From positions 28,655 through 92,654 of the forward strand of contig NZ_BDBB01000037.1 in the NCBI RefSeq assembly GCF_001612765.1: a DNA stretch of 64,000 nt, written 5' to 3'. This document shows positions 9,380 to 17,654 of the stretch, piece by piece. Numbering within the stretch: the first letter of the stretch is position 1; every line of letters begins with the position of its first letter. This stretch comes from Nocardia arthritidis NBRC 100137 (GTDB taxonomy: Bacteria > Actinomycetota > Actinomycetes > Mycobacteriales > Mycobacteriaceae). Both the position numbers and the translations under genes were made by a program. The notes below the pieces were generated by a model. It made no database searches. It had not been told where the DNA came from and saw nothing but the letters and a program-made list of their open reading frames with translations.

Positions 9380-9847
9380 TCAGCGGTTGCCACGACGAGC
9401 AGCACGACGTCCGACGGCTTGGACCGCCGGGAATCGGTCGGCGAAACCGCGCAGTAGCTCGAGTGTTCCAGTCATCGGTTTGCCTGCTGTCAGCTCATCA
9501 ATCGTCCGATACAAGCGCTCTTCGACCTCGGCGACGCGGGCGGAGAGCCGCTCTCCGGCCGGCGTCAGCGCGAGCGTGACTCGCCTGCGATCGTCCGTCG
9601 CGGATTCGCGCTCGACGAGGTCCATGGCGACGAGGCGATCGACCAGCCTGCTGGGACTTCCGCCGGTCTCGCAGACCAAAAGCTCCCCGAGCCCGGCGAG
9701 AGTCAGGGGTTGATGATCGGCCAGCACCCGCAGAACTTCGGCCTGCGAGGGAGTCAGCCCGAGAGGCCGCAGTTCCGCGGCGAGCATTCGATTGCCTTCT
9801 CGCTGGACAGCCAACACGAGGTAACGCAATTCTTCGGCCGGCCGCAT
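9380..9847 (-). CDS. MarR-family regulator
   Basis: A 155-residue winged-helix protein: LTPSQAEVLRVLADHQPLTLAGLGELL (helix-turn-helix), SPSRLVDRLVAMDLVERESATDDRRRVTLALT (recognition helix and wing), then a dimerising helix. ATG 9847 has AGGAG eight bases upstream. An operator-like site lies at 9887-9901 just ahead of it and matches two sites in front of the alpha/beta hydrolase gene upstream on the same strand, so this protein probably represses itself and that hydrolase. Confidence 0.88.
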   Translation of the reverse strand: MRPAEELRYLVLAVQREGNRMLAAELRPLGLTPSQAEVLRVLADHQPLTLAGLGELLVCETGGSPSRLVDRLVAMDLVERESATDDRRRVTLALTPAGERLSARVAEVEERLYRTIDELTAGKPMTGTLELLRGFADRFPAVQAVGRRAARRGNR

Positions 9848-9886
9848 CGAAAGGCTCCTCACAAGTGATTGGGTGTATTGATGCCG

Positions 9887-9901
9887 TGTAATCGGATCAC
9901 A
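9887..9901. promoter_or_regulatory. MarR operator, TGTAATCGGATCACA
   Basis: This 15-base near-palindrome lies 40 bases upstream of the marR start. It differs at two positions from the perfect palindrome TGTAATCTGATTACA at 10853-10867, one of them the central base. The match with two sites at the hydrolase promoter points to one regulon. Confidence 0.7.
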
Positions 9902-10016
9902 CGGCACTCGGCGGCGGGGACCGGCCCCGGAAGACAGCGCTCGCCGGTGTCTGCGTCACCTCCCGCCTCGACCGGGTAGTGCCGCGTCGGCGCAGACCAT
10001 TACCCATCCCTCCGGG

Positions 10017-10763
10017 TCACGCGGGCGTGTGACTCGGCCGCGTCAGGCGGACATCCTGGAGGAACTCCTCGACGGTCTGCGCGTAGGTTCGCGGATGAGT
10101 GAAGCGGAACATGTGTCCGGTGCGGTCCAAGACGACCTCGCGGGCATTTGGGATGCCTTCGCGCAGGATCGTCGCGGCTTCCGGACCGATCAGCACGTCG
10201 TGCGAAGGAGTCAAGATCAGCGTCGGCACCGCGACCTGCCCGAGGCGAGCGGTGTAGTCGGCGTTCAATGCCGCGACCGTGCGGGCGCCGAACGAGGAGG
10301 CGGGCGTGTTGTCCAGGAAAAGGCGGCGGCTATGGCCTTCACTCCAGGGCACTTGCCCTTCGTTGTCATGCGGGGAGGCCAGATTGTGCGCATGAGCGCG
10401 CAGCGTCACCTGCCGGTAGAGCGGACCGCGCATCTTCCCCATCACGCGCATCGCCGCCTTCAGCGCAGGCGACGAGAGGGGATTGGCCGCGAATCCGCCC
10501 GACAGCACCAAGCCGTGTAGGCCGTGCGGCCGGCGCACCGCGAGCGCCAAAGCGACATTGGCGCCGAAGGAGTCGCCGATCAGCACGTACTCGTCCAGAT
10601 CCGCCACTTCGGCGGCGACCGCGTCGGCATAGCTCTCCATGTCCGCCACGCCCTCGGGCAGCCGCATCGTGCGCATGGGCCGACCGGCCAGCGGGGCGAG
10701 CTGTTCGAGGTCCCAGGGGGCGCCGGAGAAACAGGGAACGAAAACGAGGGTTGGATTACTCAT
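10017..10763 (-). CDS. alpha/beta-fold hydrolase
   Basis: A 248-residue alpha/beta hydrolase. The nucleophile elbow is GDSFGANVAL (Ser in G-x-S-x-G), a C-terminal Asp lies in LILTPSHDVLIGPE, and the catalytic His in LDRTGHMFRFTHP. Substrate is unknown. It reads towards the MarR gene on the same strand, with about 170 bases between them. Two strong inverted repeats lie directly upstream of the ATG at 10763, one only four bases from it, so MarR-type repression is expected. Confidence 0.85.
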   Translation of the reverse strand: MSNPTLVFVPCFSGAPWDLEQLAPLAGRPMRTMRLPEGVADMESYADAVAAEVADLDEYVLIGDSFGANVALALAVRRPHGLHGLVLSGGFAANPLSSPALKAAMRVMGKMRGPLYRQVTLRAHAHNLASPHDNEGQVPWSEGHSRRLFLDNTPASSFGARTVAALNADYTARLGQVAVPTLILTPSHDVLIGPEAATILREGIPNAREVVLDRTGHMFRFTHPRTYAQTVEEFLQDVRLTRPSHTPA

Positions 10764-11158
10764 GGGATTAGATTACATGACATACATGTCGTGTAATCTA
10801 ATTGGTGAGCGGAGTCACACTCGGGATTCGACACGAGCGAGAATCAATGTTCTGTAATCTGATTACACGTCACGCAATAGTGTATGCTGCGCCCACGGAC
10901 CGACGCGGTGGACGCCCCATGCGTCCCCATTGATGCGTTGCCGACGCTCGGCCGAACGGAAGCTCTCTCCCCACCGACCGCTGCCATCGAAGCGGCCGCC
11001 CGGGTGTTTCGAGCCGAGGATTATCGCGAGGTATCGAAACCTTGCTGCCGAAAAGGGCCGAGAAAGCCCTGAGGACGCCGACGGGCGCGCGGAATCGCCG
11101 CGCCATTGCCCCGCTTCGACGAGAGGTGACCCGCTCCAAGCGTCGAAATGCTTGCGAA
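10764..11158. promoter_or_regulatory. intergenic region with two MarR-type operators
   Basis: No convincing gene lies in these 395 bases. At 10767-10802 the 17-base arms ATTAGATTACATGACAT and ATGTCGTGTAATCTAAT form an inverted repeat with a single mismatch around a two-base centre. At 10853-10867 TGTAATCTGATTACA is a perfect palindrome. Both share the TGTAATC/GATTACA half-site with the marR promoter. The remaining part towards pth (10870-11158) holds short open frames without ribosome sites or recognisable protein. Confidence 0.72.
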
Positions 11159-11746
11159 TCAGTGCAATTGATTCTGCGCGGTCTCCAGACCCACGCGCAG
11201 CAGCAGCTCCACCGCGTCGGCGGCCTGCTCGACGATCACCGGGACCTCTTTGCGCTCCGGCGCGGAGAACGGCTTCAGCACATAGTCGGCCGGATCCTGG
11301 CGGCCCGGCGGGCGGCCGATGCCGATGCGGGTGCGCAGGTAGTCCTTGGTGGTCAGGGCGCTGGAGACGGAGCGGAGACCGTTGTGCCCGCCCTCACCGC
11401 CGCCACGCTTGAGCCGGATAGCGCCGAACGGCAGATCGAGTTCGTCGTGCACCACGATCACCTCGGTGGGCGGCACGGAGAAGAACTTCGCCAGCACGGC
11501 CACCGGCCGCCCGGACAGGTTCATGAACGACCGTGGCTTCGCGATCAGCACCTGGCGCCCGTCCAGCCGCGCCTGCAGCAGGTCGGCGCCGGATTTCTTG
11601 TGCACACCGAAACGGCCGCCGACGCGCTCGGCGAGCACGTCGGCGACCAGGAAACCCACATTGTGCCGGGTGCGCTCGTATTCGGGACCGGGGTTGCCCA
11701 GTCCGACGACGAGCGCGGGCCCGGCGGACGGTGCGCTGTTACTCAG
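11159..11746 (-). CDS. pth: peptidyl-tRNA hydrolase, apparent CTG start
   Basis: Pth recycles peptidyl-tRNA released from stalled ribosomes. The protein shows VVGLGNPGPEYERTRHNVGF (catalytic His in RHNVG), KPRSFMNLSG and HDELDLPFG, with the His/Asp dyad intact. The first 29 residues, including the essential GLGNPG motif, lie upstream of the first in-frame ATG/GTG/TTG (GTG 11659). The only start-like codon that keeps them is CTG at 11746, which overlaps the end of rplY by eight bases. Coupled translation from rplY would explain a weak start. A sequencing or annotation alternative is truncation at 11659, which would remove the active-site Asn and GNPG loop. Confidence 0.85.
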   Translation of the reverse strand: MSNSAPSAGPALVVGLGNPGPEYERTRHNVGFLVADVLAERVGGRFGVHKKSGADLLQARLDGRQVLIAKPRSFMNLSGRPVAVLAKFFSVPPTEVIVVHDELDLPFGAIRLKRGGGEGGHNGLRSVSSALTTKDYLRTRIGIGRPPGRQDPADYVLKPFSAPERKEVPVIVEQAADAVELLLRVGLETAQNQLH

Positions 11747-12341
11747 CGCTCTCGCCCTCGGCCTCGGCCGTCTCCTCGCCCTCGACGGGCTCGGCGGCCG
11801 GGGCGGCGATCACGTTGACGATCAGGGTCTCCGCATCGGCGGCCAGCTCGACGCCCGAGGGCAGCTGCAGCTCGCCGGCGGTGATCTGGGTACCCGCCTC
11901 GACGCCCTCGACGGAGACCTCGATGGCCTCGGGCAGCTTCATCGCGTCGGCCAGGACGGAGACGGTGGTGGCTTCCTGGGTAACCAGGGTGCCGGGGGCG
12001 GCGTCGCCGGCGACGGTGACGTTCACGTCGGCGGTGACCTTCTCGCCGCGCTTGATGATCAGCAGGTCGGCGTGCTCGATGTAGCGGCGGATCGGGTGCA
12101 CCACCACGGACTTGGTCAGCGCGAGCTGCTTCTGGCCGTCGATGACGAGGTTCAGCACCGCGTTGGTGCCGTGCTCACGCAGGATGGCGGCGAAGGCCTG
12201 GGCGTTCACCGACAGGTGCTGCGGGTCGGCCTGGTGGCCGTACAGCACGGCCGGGACGTTGCCCGCACGACGGGTACGGCGGGCTGCGCCCTTGCCGAAC
12301 TCGGTACGTACGGATGCTTCGAGAAGGTTGACGTCGGACAT
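11739..12341 (-). CDS. rplY: 50S ribosomal protein bL25 (CTC form)
   Basis: bL25 binds 5S rRNA. The 200-residue product is the long actinobacterial form: an N-terminal L25 domain (EFGKGAARRTRRAGNVPAVLYG) followed by the TL5/CTC C-terminal beta domain and an acidic Glu/Ala tail. The ATG at 12341 is clear. The stop overlaps the proposed start of pth, matching the rplY-pth pairing found in many actinobacteria. Confidence 0.95.
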   Translation of the reverse strand: MSDVNLLEASVRTEFGKGAARRTRRAGNVPAVLYGHQADPQHLSVNAQAFAAILREHGTNAVLNLVIDGQKQLALTKSVVVHPIRRYIEHADLLIIKRGEKVTADVNVTVAGDAAPGTLVTQEATTVSVLADAMKLPEAIEVSVEGVEAGTQITAGELQLPSGVELAADAETLIVNVIAAPAAEPVEGEETAEAEGESAE

Positions 12342-12645
12342 GACTGGATCTACTCCTACGGCTCTTCCGGGCTGTCAGTTACACGTCAGGGGTTCCGCAC
12401 ACCTGACGGGGGTGGTCTACTCGTCGGGGCGAAGACCGAACGAGGACGGCCGGAAGCCGAGCCGCGTCGATCACGGTGTCGCAAAACTGGTCTGCGGTCA
12501 CCCTCGCCGAGACAACCCGAACACCATACCCCAGCGCAGAGACGCTCTTTGAATCGGGTGGTCACCGGCGGTTCGGCTCACGCTCGAGCGAGTCGCGTAC
12601 GCTGGCGTGGTTGCCGATCGGTCGTCTGCGAAAGGTTGTCTTGCG
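12342..12645. promoter_or_regulatory. divergent promoter region rplY / prfC with leader hairpin
   Basis: About 300 bases without a gene. The clearest structure is CGTCAGG (12384-12390) with CCTGACG (12402-12408), a perfect 7-bp stem with an 11-base loop located in the presumed rplY leader, about 45 bases before the rplY start. It could be a regulatory hairpin or a weak terminator; nothing else stands out. Confidence 0.4.
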
Positions 12646-14289
12646 TTGAGCGCCTCCCCTGAGGGTGTTGTCGCGCCCGCACCCCGCGGGCTGTCCGCCG
12701 AGGTAGCCCGCCGGCGCACGTTCGCGGTGATCTCCCACCCCGACGCGGGCAAGTCCACGCTCACCGAGGCACTCGCCCTGCACGCCAGGATGATCTCCGA
12801 GGCAGGCGCGATCCACGGCAAGGCCGGGCGCAAGTCCACCGTCTCGGACTGGATGGAGATGGAGAAGGCGCGTGGCATCTCGGTCAGCTCGACCGCGCTG
12901 CAGTTCAACTACCGCGCCGCGGGGTCCGAGGTCGACAGCGTCATCAACCTGGTGGACACCCCCGGCCACTCCGATTTCTCCGAGGACACCTACCGGGTAC
13001 TCACCGCCGTCGACGCCGCGGTGATGCTGATCGACGCCGCCAAGGGCCTGGAGCCGCAGACGCTGAAGCTGTTCCAGGTCTGCCGCCACCGCGGCATCCC
13101 GGTGATCACCGTGATCAACAAGTGGGACCGGCCGGGCCGGGCTCCGCTGGAGCTGCTCGACGAGATCGACGAGCGGATCGGCCTCACACCCACCCCGCTG
13201 TTCCTCCCGGTCGGTATCGCGGGAGACTTCCGCGGCCTGCTGCGCCGCGGCCCGGACGGCGCGGCGCTGGAATACATCCACTTCACCCGCACCGCGGGCG
13301 GCGCGACCATCGCGCCGGAGGAGTCGCTGACTCCGGAGGCCGCCGCGGCGCGCGAAGGCGAGCCGTGGACCACCGCCGCGGAGGAGAGCGAACTGCTCTC
13401 GGCCACCGGCCAGGACCACGACCAGGAGTTGTTCCTGGCCGGGCAGACCTCACCGGTCATCTACGCCTCCGCGATGCTGAACTTCGGCGTGCGGCAGCTG
13501 CTGGAGACCCTGGTGGCGCTGGCGCCCGCTCCGGGTCCGCGGCGCGATGTCGAGGGCAAGCCCCGCGAGACCGGCGACCCGTTCAGCGCGGTGGTGTTCA
13601 AGGTGCAGGCGGGCATGGACGCCGCCCACCGGGACCGGCTCGCGTTCATGCGGATCGTGTCGGGCGAGTTCGAACGCGGCATGGTGGTCACCCACGCGCA
13701 GACCGGGCGGCCGTTCGCCACCAAGTACGCGCTGACCGTGTTCGGCCGCGAACGCGCGACCGTCGACACCGCCTACCCCGGTGACGTCGTGGGCCTGGTC
13801 AACGCGACGGCGCTGGCTCCAGGGCACACGCTGTTCGTGGACAAGAAGGTGGAGTTCCCGCCGATCCCGTCGTTCGCACCGGAGCATTTCGCCGTGCTGC
13901 GGGCCCGTAGCGCGGGCAAGTACAAGCAGTTCCGCAAGGCGATGGACCAGCTCGACTCCGAGGGCGTCGTGCAGGTGCTGCGCAACGACATCCGCGGCGA
14001 CGCCGCTCCGGTCCTGGCGGCCGTCGGCCCGATGCAGTTCGAAGTGGTGACCGCGCGCATGCTCACGGAGTTCAACGTCGAGACCACGATGGAGCACCTC
14101 GGCTACACGCTGGCCCGGCGCACCGATGCCGCGTCGGCGGACGAACTCGGGCGGCAGCGCGGGGTGGAGGTCTTCACTCGCTCAGACGGTGCGCTGCTCG
14201 CGCTGTTCAGCGATAAGTGGCGGCTGCAATACATCGAGAAGGAGCACCCGGCGCTCACGTTGGAGCCCCTGGTGGCCACCGCCGACTGA
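12646..14289 (+). CDS. prfC: peptide chain release factor 3
   Basis: RF3 is a GTPase that removes RF1/RF2 from the ribosome after termination. The 547-residue protein has G1 HPDAGKST (residues 31-38), the switch region GRKSTVSDWMEMEKARGISV, G3 DTPGHSDF and G4 NKWDRPGR, then EF-Tu-like domain 2 and a C-terminal RF3 domain. The TTG at 12646 follows AAAGG by ten bases and gives the usual N-terminus; a GTG at 12607 in the same frame is less likely. It is a single gene, convergent with the SnoaL-like gene. Confidence 0.93.
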   Translation: MSASPEGVVAPAPRGLSAEVARRRTFAVISHPDAGKSTLTEALALHARMISEAGAIHGKAGRKSTVSDWMEMEKARGISVSSTALQFNYRAAGSEVDSVINLVDTPGHSDFSEDTYRVLTAVDAAVMLIDAAKGLEPQTLKLFQVCRHRGIPVITVINKWDRPGRAPLELLDEIDERIGLTPTPLFLPVGIAGDFRGLLRRGPDGAALEYIHFTRTAGGATIAPEESLTPEAAAAREGEPWTTAAEESELLSATGQDHDQELFLAGQTSPVIYASAMLNFGVRQLLETLVALAPAPGPRRDVEGKPRETGDPFSAVVFKVQAGMDAAHRDRLAFMRIVSGEFERGMVVTHAQTGRPFATKYALTVFGRERATVDTAYPGDVVGLVNATALAPGHTLFVDKKVEFPPIPSFAPEHFAVLRARSAGKYKQFRKAMDQLDSEGVVQVLRNDIRGDAAPVLAAVGPMQFEVVTARMLTEFNVETTMEHLGYTLARRTDAASADELGRQRGVEVFTRSDGALLALFSDKWRLQYIEKEHPALTLEPLVATAD

Positions 14290-14290
14290 G

Positions 14291-15163
14291 TCAGCCGACC
14301 TCGGACTCCGGCCGCATCGGCGGGACGCCGGGGTCGCGTTCGATCGAAGAGATGCCGTCTTCTTTCGCGATCAGGCCCCAGCGGCTCGAGGTCAGCCGCA
14401 AGCTGGGCAGGTCGCTGAGGGAGAGCACCACTTCGTAGGTGCGTTCGTAGCCGGTGTGCGAGATCCGCCAGCGGCCGTCGTCGCAGCGGACGTAGCGGTC
14501 GGTGTAGAAGGCCGCGCCGCGCAGCAGCATGTTGTGGCCCGGAATGAGGACCGTGTCGGCGAGGTACCACGTGCCGGTCGCGGTGTCGCCGTCCACATCG
14601 ATCTCCGGGTGGTCACAGCGGTGCTCGGTGATCACGTGCGGCCCGAGGGTGTTGCGCATGAACGCGATGAACGCCTCGCGCGATTCGAACTGCAGATATT
14701 CGCTGTAGGTCGCGGTCGCCTCGGGCACCATGGTGTCGGCGAAGTCTTCCCAGGATTTGGTGTCGAGGGTGCGCAGGTACCGGTACTTCAGCCGGGAGAT
14801 CGCCGAGACGTCGTCCAGCTCCCGCTCGTCGCGGCCCCGGCCGGCCCGCGGATCGTCGCGCACCTGGCCGAAGTCGATGGTTCCCGCGTCGAAGGGCAGC
14901 CGGTCATCGGCGTCCGCATCCCCTTCAACGGCGCTGGTCGCCCGCCTGCCGCGGTTCGGACCCGCACCGACCGGGTCGAAATCTCGTTCCTCCGGCTCCG
15001 TGCCGGAATCGATGTCCACCCCGCCGCGCTCCTGACCGCCCGGGGGAAATCCCAGGTCGTCGCGCTGCGGCCCACCGGAGCCCGTGCCCCGGTCGTTACG
15101 CACTTGCCCAGCGATGCCCAAACCTGGGTCGCCGCGCCCCTGCCCGCCGGTTCGCTGATCCAT
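14291..15163 (-). CDS. SnoaL/NTF2-like protein with long disordered N-terminus
   Basis: The C-terminal 170 residues, from about DDVSAISRLKYRYLRTLD, form a SnoaL-like (nuclear transport factor 2) domain with a cone-shaped pocket of the kind used by dehydratases and isomerases of steroids and polyketides. The roughly 115 residues before it are rich in Gly, Asp and Arg and look disordered. ATG 15163 has only a poorly spaced GAGGG, so the real start may be an internal GTG such as that near 14863. It follows an Abi-alpha-like gene on the same strand. Substrate is unknown. Confidence 0.65.
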   Translation of the reverse strand: MDQRTGGQGRGDPGLGIAGQVRNDRGTGSGGPQRDDLGFPPGGQERGGVDIDSGTEPEERDFDPVGAGPNRGRRATSAVEGDADADDRLPFDAGTIDFGQVRDDPRAGRGRDERELDDVSAISRLKYRYLRTLDTKSWEDFADTMVPEATATYSEYLQFESREAFIAFMRNTLGPHVITEHRCDHPEIDVDGDTATGTWYLADTVLIPGHNMLLRGAAFYTDRYVRCDDGRWRISHTGYERTYEVVLSLSDLPSLRLTSSRWGLIAKEDGISSIERDPGVPPMRPESEVG

Positions 15164-15259
15164 ACCCTCAACAATCCCATCCCGAGTGCCGGATTGGGAG
15201 GGTTGTATCAGATTGCTATCACGGCGAGCGGAACATTCCAGTCAAGATCAACTTCGGGG

Positions 15260-16138
15260 TCAACTTCCGATGGTGAAACAGGTACGGCAGAAGTCCTCGC
15301 CGAACTCGGTCAGCCGGAGACTCTTGCGGACGATCTTCGGCGCCCGGCCCGCCTTCTTCAGCGCCGCCTCCACCACGGGCTGCACCTCGAGCACCATGTA
15401 CCGGCTCAGCACCACCGGATCGTCCGAGGTCAGCGTCAGCCCGAGGCGGTTGAGATTGATCAGGTAGGAACGCGCGCGGTCGGGGTAGCGCACGCCGGCC
15501 TGCTCGGGCACCGAGGTGAGATCGCCCTGCACCAGTTCCGAGCCGATCCCCAGCGGCCGGTTGGTGCGCACGTCGACCGACGGCTGCGGGCCGTTGAGCG
15601 CCATGAAGCGCAGGATGCGCGCCTCGTCGGGAGCGAGTTCGTCGAGGATGCGGTCGTAGGCCGGGTGCACGTCCTCGGTGAAGTAGACGTCGGCCGACCT
15701 GGCCAGCAGCGCGTCGCCGCGGCGGCGCAATTCCTCGGTGCTCGCCGAGCGCAGGTAGGGGCCGACGGTGAGCGGCTGCTGCGAGGTGGGGCCGTTGGAG
15801 GTCGGGACGTAGCTGACGATCTCCCGGACCGAACCTTCGGTGACGCCGAGCGCGCTGCGGGCGATGGAACGCAACGCGTTTCCGGTCCGCTCGGCGATCT
15901 CGGCCGAGGACTCCCCGTCCAGTGCGGCCTGGGTGATCTCCCTGGTGACCTCGTAGGTCGTGCCGACCGCCCATTGGCTTCCGCGCACGACGGTGCCCGC
16001 TGCCACTCCGGCCGCGCGGAACACGCCGCGAATCAGCCGTGCCTCATTGCTGATCTGCCGCTGTTCGACATCCGAACTGCGCTCGACGGCGCGGGAACCT
16101 GGCCGGGCCACGTCCTGTCCGGTCCTGTCGTCTGCCAC
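15260..16138 (-). CDS. Abi-alpha/DUF4393-like protein, copy 1
   Basis: A 292-residue protein with an N-terminal alpha-helical region (VFRAAGVAAGTVVRGSQWAV) and a C-terminal block LAPDEARILRFMALNGPQPS followed by DVRTNRPLG, NLNRLGL and TEFGEDFCRTC. The same blocks recur in the protein at 17645, so the two are paralogues. The C-terminal pattern resembles the Abi-alpha/DUF4393 family, members of which are annotated as abortive-infection-related, though function is unproven. GTG 16138 has GGAG six bases upstream and is preferred to ATG 16207. It is divergent from the DUF445 gene. Confidence 0.65.
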   Translation of the reverse strand: MADDRTGQDVARPGSRAVERSSDVEQRQISNEARLIRGVFRAAGVAAGTVVRGSQWAVGTTYEVTREITQAALDGESSAEIAERTGNALRSIARSALGVTEGSVREIVSYVPTSNGPTSQQPLTVGPYLRSASTEELRRRGDALLARSADVYFTEDVHPAYDRILDELAPDEARILRFMALNGPQPSVDVRTNRPLGIGSELVQGDLTSVPEQAGVRYPDRARSYLINLNRLGLTLTSDDPVVLSRYMVLEVQPVVEAALKKAGRAPKIVRKSLRLTEFGEDFCRTCFTIGS

Positions 16139-16331
16139 GTTTTCTCCGATATCGCCGGGGGGAACGAATCCGCTCCACAGATTACTTCCCCTTGTGTCGC
16201 GGGTCATTCGCACCGCCTGACTCGGACAGTGCGACCGGCACGCGGCGCGCAATAGGGTTTCTTCGAGGAGGGGGTGCTAGTTTTGGGTGCCGGTGAGGCG
16301 GCGATCACCGGTGTATCGGCAGGAGGGTGTC

Positions 16332-17654
16332 GTGTTAGAGAGTGTTTTCGGAATCCACCCCACGATCCTCCTCGAGCTCGTGACCATACCGCTTTTCACC
16401 GGCGTGATCGGCTACATCACCAACTGGACCGGCGTGCTCATGCTGTTCAAGCCGGTCGCCTTCCACGGCGTCCGAGTTCCCGGCCTGCGCGCACTGTATC
16501 CATTCCTGCCCAAGCGAATTCAGGTCCTCCCGCTGCTCAGCTATGACGGCCGGTTCGGGTGGCAGGGCATCGTCCCGTCGCGCGCCGACAAGATGGCCAG
16601 CATCGCGGTCGACAAGGGCTTGGCCAAACTCGGCAGCGTAGCCGACTTCTACCGGGAGCTCGAGCCGGACAAGCTCGCCGAGCATCTCACCAGCATCGCC
16701 GACGCGCAGATCAAGGACATCGTCGAGGACATCCTGCGCCGCGAGCATCCTCAGCTCTGGTACAACCTGCCCGCCCAGGTGCGCGACATGGTGCATGCCA
16801 GGGTGCGCCAGCAGCTGCCGGAGATCCTGCGCGAGCTGACCGAGGAATTGGGCGCGAATATCGATCAGCTGCTCGATGTGAAGCAGATGGTGATCCGCTA
16901 CTTCCAGGCCCGGCCGCATCTGCTCAACACGCTGTTCCAAGTGCTCGGCGCGAAGGAACTGCGATTCATGCAGAACTTCGGTTTCTACTTCGGCGCGCCG
17001 ATGGGCGTGCTGCTGGTCGTCGTCCTGCATCTGACCGGCTGGTCCAGCCTGGTCGTGCTGCCGATCGGCGGCGTGATCATCGGCTGGGTGGTCAACTGGA
17101 TCGGCATCAATATGATCTTCGCGCCCGCATATCCGAAGTGGTGGGTCCCGTGGCGGCAGGGCCTGCTGATCAAACGCAAGTCCGAAATCACCGACGGATA
17201 CGCGGAATTGGTTTCCAGCCAGGTGATCACCGTGGCGAATATCGGCGACGAGTTGCTCAACGGCCCGCGCTCGGACCGCACCATGCAGATGCTGGAGGAC
17301 ACGCTGCGCCCGGCCGCCGACCGCGCGCTCGGCCCCGCGCGCCCGGCGGTCAAGTTCATGCTCGGCAGCCGTGAATACGACTCGCTGCAATCGACCTTCA
17401 CCAACGAAGCCATGTCCATCGCGCCGATCGCGTTCGCCGACCCGGAGTTCAATGTCCGCCAGGGCAGGCAGATCAACGAATATATCGCCAGGCAGATGGC
17501 GATGTTGTCGCCGCCGGACTTCGTCGACATGCTTCGCGCGGCCATCAAGCAGGATGAATGGCTCCTTTTCGTCCATGGCGGCGTGCTGGGGCTCTTCGCC
17601 GGATACGCTCATATCCTGATCTTCGGAACGGGAGTGGCGACATCATGGCTGTAG
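16332..17654 (+). CDS. DUF445 membrane protein
   Basis: A 440-residue membrane protein of the DUF445 (YheB/SbcT-like) family. Hydrophobic segments lie at the N-terminus (LELVTIPLFTGVIGYITNW), in the middle (MGVLLVVVLHLTGW and VVLPIGGVIIGWVVNWIGIN) and at the C-terminus (FVHGGVLGLFAGYAHILIFG). The TNW-GVLMLFKP and NWIGINMIFAP repeats are typical. GTG 16332 has AGGAGG five bases upstream. Its 3' end overlaps the start of the second Abi-alpha-like gene by ten bases, so the two are translationally coupled. Function is unknown. Confidence 0.8.
   Translation: MLESVFGIHPTILLELVTIPLFTGVIGYITNWTGVLMLFKPVAFHGVRVPGLRALYPFLPKRIQVLPLLSYDGRFGWQGIVPSRADKMASIAVDKGLAKLGSVADFYRELEPDKLAEHLTSIADAQIKDIVEDILRREHPQLWYNLPAQVRDMVHARVRQQLPEILRELTEELGANIDQLLDVKQMVIRYFQARPHLLNTLFQVLGAKELRFMQNFGFYFGAPMGVLLVVVLHLTGWSSLVVLPIGGVIIGWVVNWIGINMIFAPAYPKWWVPWRQGLLIKRKSEITDGYAELVSSQVITVANIGDELLNGPRSDRTMQMLEDTLRPAADRALGPARPAVKFMLGSREYDSLQSTFTNEAMSIAPIAFADPEFNVRQGRQINEYIARQMAMLSPPDFVDMLRAAIKQDEWLLFVHGGVLGLFAGYAHILIFGTGVATSWL

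Noticed and set aside
10870..11139. Short open frames between the hydrolase and pth
   Set aside because: Neither the minus-strand nor the plus-strand frame has a ribosome site or a recognisable protein; the region is better read as a promoter.
14126..16255. A 709-codon plus-strand open frame
   Set aside because: It runs antisense through prfC, the SnoaL-like and the Abi-alpha-like genes. Its composition is that of G+C-rich antisense frames and it has no recognisable domain.
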